A stretch of DNA of 64,000 nucleotides from Paraburkholderia ferrariae NBRC 106233 (lineage in GTDB: Bacteria > Pseudomonadota > Gammaproteobacteria > Burkholderiales > Burkholderiaceae): NCBI RefSeq assembly GCF_000685035.1, contig NZ_BAYB01000029.1, forward strand, positions 62,001 through 126,000, written 5' to 3'. The translations under genes were made by a program, and so were the position numbers. Of this stretch, positions 61,264 through 64,000 are shown piece by piece (position 1 is the stretch's first letter; each line of letters starts with the position of its first letter). The notes beneath the pieces are model-generated. The model ran no database searches. It worked only from the letters and a program-made list of their open reading frames with translations, and was not told the origin of the DNA.

Positions 61264-61938
61264 TCAGCCGAGCAGGTAGCCTGAGCCGCGGACCGTGCGC
61301 AGGAGCGACGGCATGCCCGGTGTGTCGAGGCGGCTGCGCAGCCGGCCGATGTGCACGTCCACGATATTGCTGGCCGGATCGTAGCGCCCGCCCCACACCG
61401 ATTCGAAGATCATGGTGCGGGTGAGGACGGTGCGCGGGTGGCGCATCAGGTATTCGAGCAGCTTCAGTTCGGCGGGGCGCAGCTTCACCGGCTTGCCGTT
61501 CGCAGTGAGCGTGTGGCGGATCAGGTCCAGTTCGAGCGGCGGGACGCGCAGGACGGTGGCCGGTGCGCTGGTGTGGCGGTAGCGGCGCAGGATGGCTTCC
61601 ACGCGCGCGAGCATCTCTTCGGCGACGAAGGGCCGCGTGAGGTAGTCGTCGCAACCGGCCCGCAGGCCCTGCACGCGTTCTTCCACCGCCTGTGAGGAAC
61701 TGACGAGCACGATGGGGGTGTCCATGCCCACGCTGCGCATGGTGGTGACGATGGCGAGTCCGTCGAGGTCGGGCAGCCGGCGTTCGATGGTGATCGCGTC
61801 GTACTGGCCGGAGAGCGCGAGCGCAATGCCTTCACGCCCGGTGCGGGCGACTTCCACATCGAAGCCGGACTCGGCCAGGCGCGGGCCGACGCCCTGGTGG
61901 CCCGGCGCATGATCTTCAATCGCGAGAACTCGGTGCAT
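61264..61938 (-). CDS. OmpR-like regulator with Asp-to-Glu receiver
   Basis: 224 residues. Close relative of the regulator at 50737 (shared LPDxDGLA, VTTMRSVG, FESVWG/FEEVWG and TVRGSGYLLG). At the phosphoacceptor position there is Glu52 in DAITIERRLPD, and the conserved Lys is Arg102 in LTRPFVAEEM; the acidic AIEDH is kept. Glu in place of Asp often mimics the phosphorylated form, so the protein may be constitutively active. No kinase gene is adjacent on its strand. Confidence 0.88.
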   Translation of the reverse strand: MHRVLAIEDHAPGHQGVGPRLAESGFDVEVARTGREGIALALSGQYDAITIERRLPDLDGLAIVTTMRSVGMDTPIVLVSSSQAVEERVQGLRAGCDDYLTRPFVAEEMLARVEAILRRYRHTSAPATVLRVPPLELDLIRHTLTANGKPVKLRPAELKLLEYLMRHPRTVLTRTMIFESVWGGRYDPASNIVDVHIGRLRSRLDTPGMPSLLRTVRGSGYLLG

Positions 61939-61989
61939 GGTGGCGGCGGATAGAGAGGTCGGGGAAGGCAGTGAGGGCCGCTTGCAGCG

Positions 61990-62964
61990 TCATGCCGCGG
62001 CATGCCCGGGCTGCAGCGAAGCGGGCGAGGGCGCCGAGGTTGCTGAAGCCGACGAGGCCGGCGAGGCCGGCGAGGTCGCGGCGCGAAAGCGCTCCACGGC
62101 GAAGTCGATGAAGTTGCGCACCTTGATGCTCAGATAGCTGCGGCCGGGATAGACGAGCGAGAGCGCGCGCTCGCCGCCGTTGATCGCATACTGGTTGAGA
62201 ACGGGCATCAGGCGGCTGCACGCGAGGTCTTCGGCAACATAGGGGAGCGGTAGCACGCCGATGCCCATGTCGGCCAGTGCCGCGGCGCGCACCGTGGCGT
62301 AGCCGTTCGCCACCAGTGGCCCGTTCGCCGCCACGCGGTGATTGGCCTCCTGGCTGCCGAACTCCCATGTGCGCGGCCCGTTGGCCGCGACCAGCAGATC
62401 GTGCCCGGCAAGATCGAGCGGCGTATGCGGCGCGCCGCGACGCGAGAGATAGGCGGGCGTAGCGACGGCGATCTCGCGGATCGACGTGAGATCGCGCCGC
62501 ACGAGCGTGGTGTTGACGGGCTGGCGGTCGATGGCGAAGCACAGGTCGAAGCCGCCCTCGATGAGGTCCAGGTGCGACTCGAACACCGTGACGTCGAAAT
62601 CGACGCGTGGATTGGTGCGCCGGTAGGCCCCGAGGAGCGTGGCGAAGTCCGGCCCCGCGAAGATCGAATGCGAGGCAATGCGCAGCACGCCGCTCGGGTC
62701 GCGCGTGGTACGAACGAGTTCGGACTCCATATCGTCGAGCTTTTCGAGCACGGCGCGGCAGCCGTCCAGATAGAGCTGACCGGCTTCGGTGAGCGAAAGC
62801 GATCGCGTGGAGCGGTTCAGGAGGCGCATGTTCAGATGCGCTTCGAGCATGCCGATGCTGCGCGTAACCGCGGCGGCGGACATGCCGAGCTGCTTGCCGG
62901 CGAGGCCGAAGCTGCTCAGATCCACGACCTTCGTGAACACGCGCATTGCTTGAAGCTGATTCAT
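61990..62964 (-). CDS. LysR-family transcriptional regulator
   Basis: 324 residues; ATG at 62962-62964. HTH at residues 1-60 (MNQLQAMRVFTKVVDLSSFGLAG, AAAVTRSIGMLEAHLNMRLLNRS) of the group often called DmlR/PecT-like, then the effector domain (VLRIASHSIFAGPDF, GHDLLVAANGPRTWEFGS). The last 30 residues are an Ser/Ala/Pro-rich low-complexity tail coded by short GAGGCCGGC-like repeats and likely disordered. Target unknown. Confidence 0.85.
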   Translation of the reverse strand: MNQLQAMRVFTKVVDLSSFGLAGKQLGMSAAAVTRSIGMLEAHLNMRLLNRSTRSLSLTEAGQLYLDGCRAVLEKLDDMESELVRTTRDPSGVLRIASHSIFAGPDFATLLGAYRRTNPRVDFDVTVFESHLDLIEGGFDLCFAIDRQPVNTTLVRRDLTSIREIAVATPAYLSRRGAPHTPLDLAGHDLLVAANGPRTWEFGSQEANHRVAANGPLVANGYATVRAAALADMGIGVLPLPYVAEDLACSRLMPVLNQYAINGGERALSLVYPGRSYLSIKVRNFIDFAVERFRAATSPASPASSASATSAPSPASLQPGHAAA

Positions 62965-63243
62965 GGGCAACCCGCTGAGAGTGACGCGCTGGAGTCAGGC
63001 GCATTGGCGAATGCGCGGGGCGTTCCTGCGTGCGGTAGGTCTCGCGTCTTTCGGCCGGCGATGCGGCGTGCAGCGCACGGTTCTGCATCGTCCCGCACGG
63101 TCCTTGCTATCGACCGATCCGATTATCGGCTGCTCAAGCCGGACACTCGCTGAAGTTGCAGCAGGTTGCGCATTAAACCTGTGTCATCGAATTGAAACAG
63201 AGTGCGGCCATGGACCCTGCATGGGGCAGCGTGCGCCGCAAAT

Positions 63244-63273
63244 GCAAGAGGCGGCGCGAACGCCGCCTCTTGC
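63244..63273. terminator. Hairpin terminator downstream of the BON gene
   Basis: Perfect 13-bp stem GCAAGAGGCGGCG / CGCCGCCTCTTGC with loop CGAA, 17 bases beyond the BON stop. On the minus strand only ATTTGC follows, so the T-run is poor. Confidence 0.65.
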
Positions 63274-63289
63274 GCTAACGGCCCGGCGA

Positions 63290-63652
63290 TTACTGCGGCG
63301 TTTTCACGCTCAGGCTGTTGGTGAGCGAGCTCACGCCGTCCACCTTCTGGGCCACCTCGCCGGCGAGATTGATCTGCTCCTGGCTGACGCAGTTGCCCGT
63401 GAGCGTCACGGCGCCGTTGACGGCCTTCACGTAGACATGCGTGGGGTCGAGACCTTTCGTGCGCGCCAGTGCATGACGCACCTTCTTCACGAGCGCGCGG
63501 TTCGCCGCCTTCGCTGCCTTGGGCGAAGCCGGGGCGGCTGCCGCCGGGGCCGTGGCGTTCGCGTCGGCCGAACTGGCCTGTGCGTATGCACCGAGGGCCA
63601 GCGTCAGCGCGAATGCCGCGGTGGCTGCCTTGGCGACATGGATTGCCTTCAT
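63290..63652 (-). CDS. BON-domain periplasmic protein
   Basis: 120 residues; AAGGAG 7 bases before the ATG. Signal peptide ending near GAYA, an Ala-rich linker with APAAAAPASPKAAKAA, then one BON domain (VKKVRHALARTKGLDPTHVYVKAVNGAVTLTGNCVSQEQINLA..GEVAQKVDGVSSLTNSLSV). BON domains bind membranes or other envelope components; OsmY-like stress proteins have two. Confidence 0.85.
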   Translation of the reverse strand: MKAIHVAKAATAAFALTLALGAYAQASSADANATAPAAAAPASPKAAKAANRALVKKVRHALARTKGLDPTHVYVKAVNGAVTLTGNCVSQEQINLAGEVAQKVDGVSSLTNSLSVKTPQ

Positions 63653-63800
63653 ATCGATTCTCCTTGCCCTGTAGATTCGTCGTTACTTGCGTATTCGGTG
63701 ACGTGGCGCGGAAAGCGGCCGTTGTGCGCGTTGCACGCGGGTCCAGCCTTGCGCGTCACGATCCGGTCATGGCTTCTTCGTCAACTGCCTCGGTGCGGCA

Positions 63801-64000
63801 TCAGAACTGCGTCATGATGCCGACGTTCGCAGCGAACTGGCTGTGACCGTAGCCCGGGCCTTCGTTGATGCCGCCGCCCACTGCGCCGCCGCCGCTGGCG
63901 TTGGACGCGCCGCTCGCGCCGTACGGATCGGCGTAACCGTTGCCGAGGCCGATGTTCGACGTCGAGCTGTTGTGGATGTAGCCGAGCTCGGTGTAGAAGA
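63801..64000 (-). CDS. Gram-negative porin, C-terminal part (cut by window edge)
   Basis: The last 66 codons, ending in TGA at 63801. FYTELGYIHNSSTSNIGLGNG, a Gly/Ser/Ala-rich loop, then GHSQFAANVGIMTQF with terminal Phe, the standard last strand of Burkholderia porins. The loop before the last strand (about 25 residues of Gly, Ala, Ser) is unusually low in complexity. Confidence 0.85.
   Translation of the reverse strand, partial: FYTELGYIHNSSTSNIGLGNGYADPYGASGASNASGGGAVGGGINEGPGYGHSQFAANVGIMTQF

Overview
The window is high-GC DNA of a Burkholderiaceae bacterium, most likely Paraburkholderia, Caballeronia or a close relative. The evidence is the set of lineage-typical families (four DUF4148 small exported proteins, DUF3562, a BPSL0067/STY0301 pair, Gram-negative porins ending in Phe), GC-rich third positions, and the number of LysR, GntR, MerR and OmpR-type regulators. 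No rRNA, tRNA, CRISPR array or insertion sequence was recognised. The DNA looks chromosomal (or from a large secondary replicon), with catabolic, stress and envelope genes and one small transferred-looking insert.

Layout. 1-6 kb: a cut-off GNAT/FemAB-like gene, two small proteins, then mocA and the periplasmic aldehyde oxidoreductase operon paoABC. 6-10 kb: an iron-uptake operon (TonB-dependent siderophore receptor, Sel1 protein, PiuC-type dioxygenase) with a possible Fur box. 10-16 kb: LysR regulator divergent from a zinc-free MDR-type dehydrogenase, an aspartate carbamoyltransferase with an HTH-like N-terminus, a DapA-family aldolase and small proteins. 16-20 kb: ArsR regulator plus Old Yellow Enzyme, and a SWIM zinc-finger protein. 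20-25 kb: amidohydrolase, ureidoglycine aminohydrolase-like bicupin, LysR; porin. 25-28 kb: a Bcr/CflA-type exporter and a D-amino-acid-dehydrogenase-like flavoenzyme behind a tandem glycine riboswitch. 28-36 kb: a second OYE-like enzyme, katG, an alpha/beta hydrolase, an acetoacetate-decarboxylase-like gene and a MerR regulator. Two strong and one weaker promoter here have the 19-bp spacer typical of MerR control.

37.5-47.2 kb holds the most distinctive system. A GntR/HutC regulator with a perfect 18-bp palindrome upstream precedes mtnK, mtnA, a fuculose-phosphate-type class II aldolase, a complete ribose-type ABC importer and a DhaK/DhaL pair. The enzymes are those of the DHAP shunt (5-methylthioribose or 5-deoxyribose to DHAP plus an aldehyde), here joined to a dedicated importer and a dihydroxyacetone-kinase-like pair. 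Strong hairpins sit in three of its intercistronic gaps. Immediately downstream, a type VI secretion amidase effector and its immunity gene lie between two copies of the dhaL 3' end, next to fused remnants of a sugar-acid dehydratase and a DapA-family aldolase.

49-62 kb is an envelope-stress and efflux block: two tandem paralogous proteins, an OmpR-type regulator, an RND pump with its adaptor and outer-membrane channel, a universal stress protein, a histidine kinase and two further OmpR-like regulators. Both of these have lost the phosphoacceptor aspartate (Cys in one, Glu in the other). The window ends with a LysR regulator, a BON-domain protein and the 3' end of a porin.
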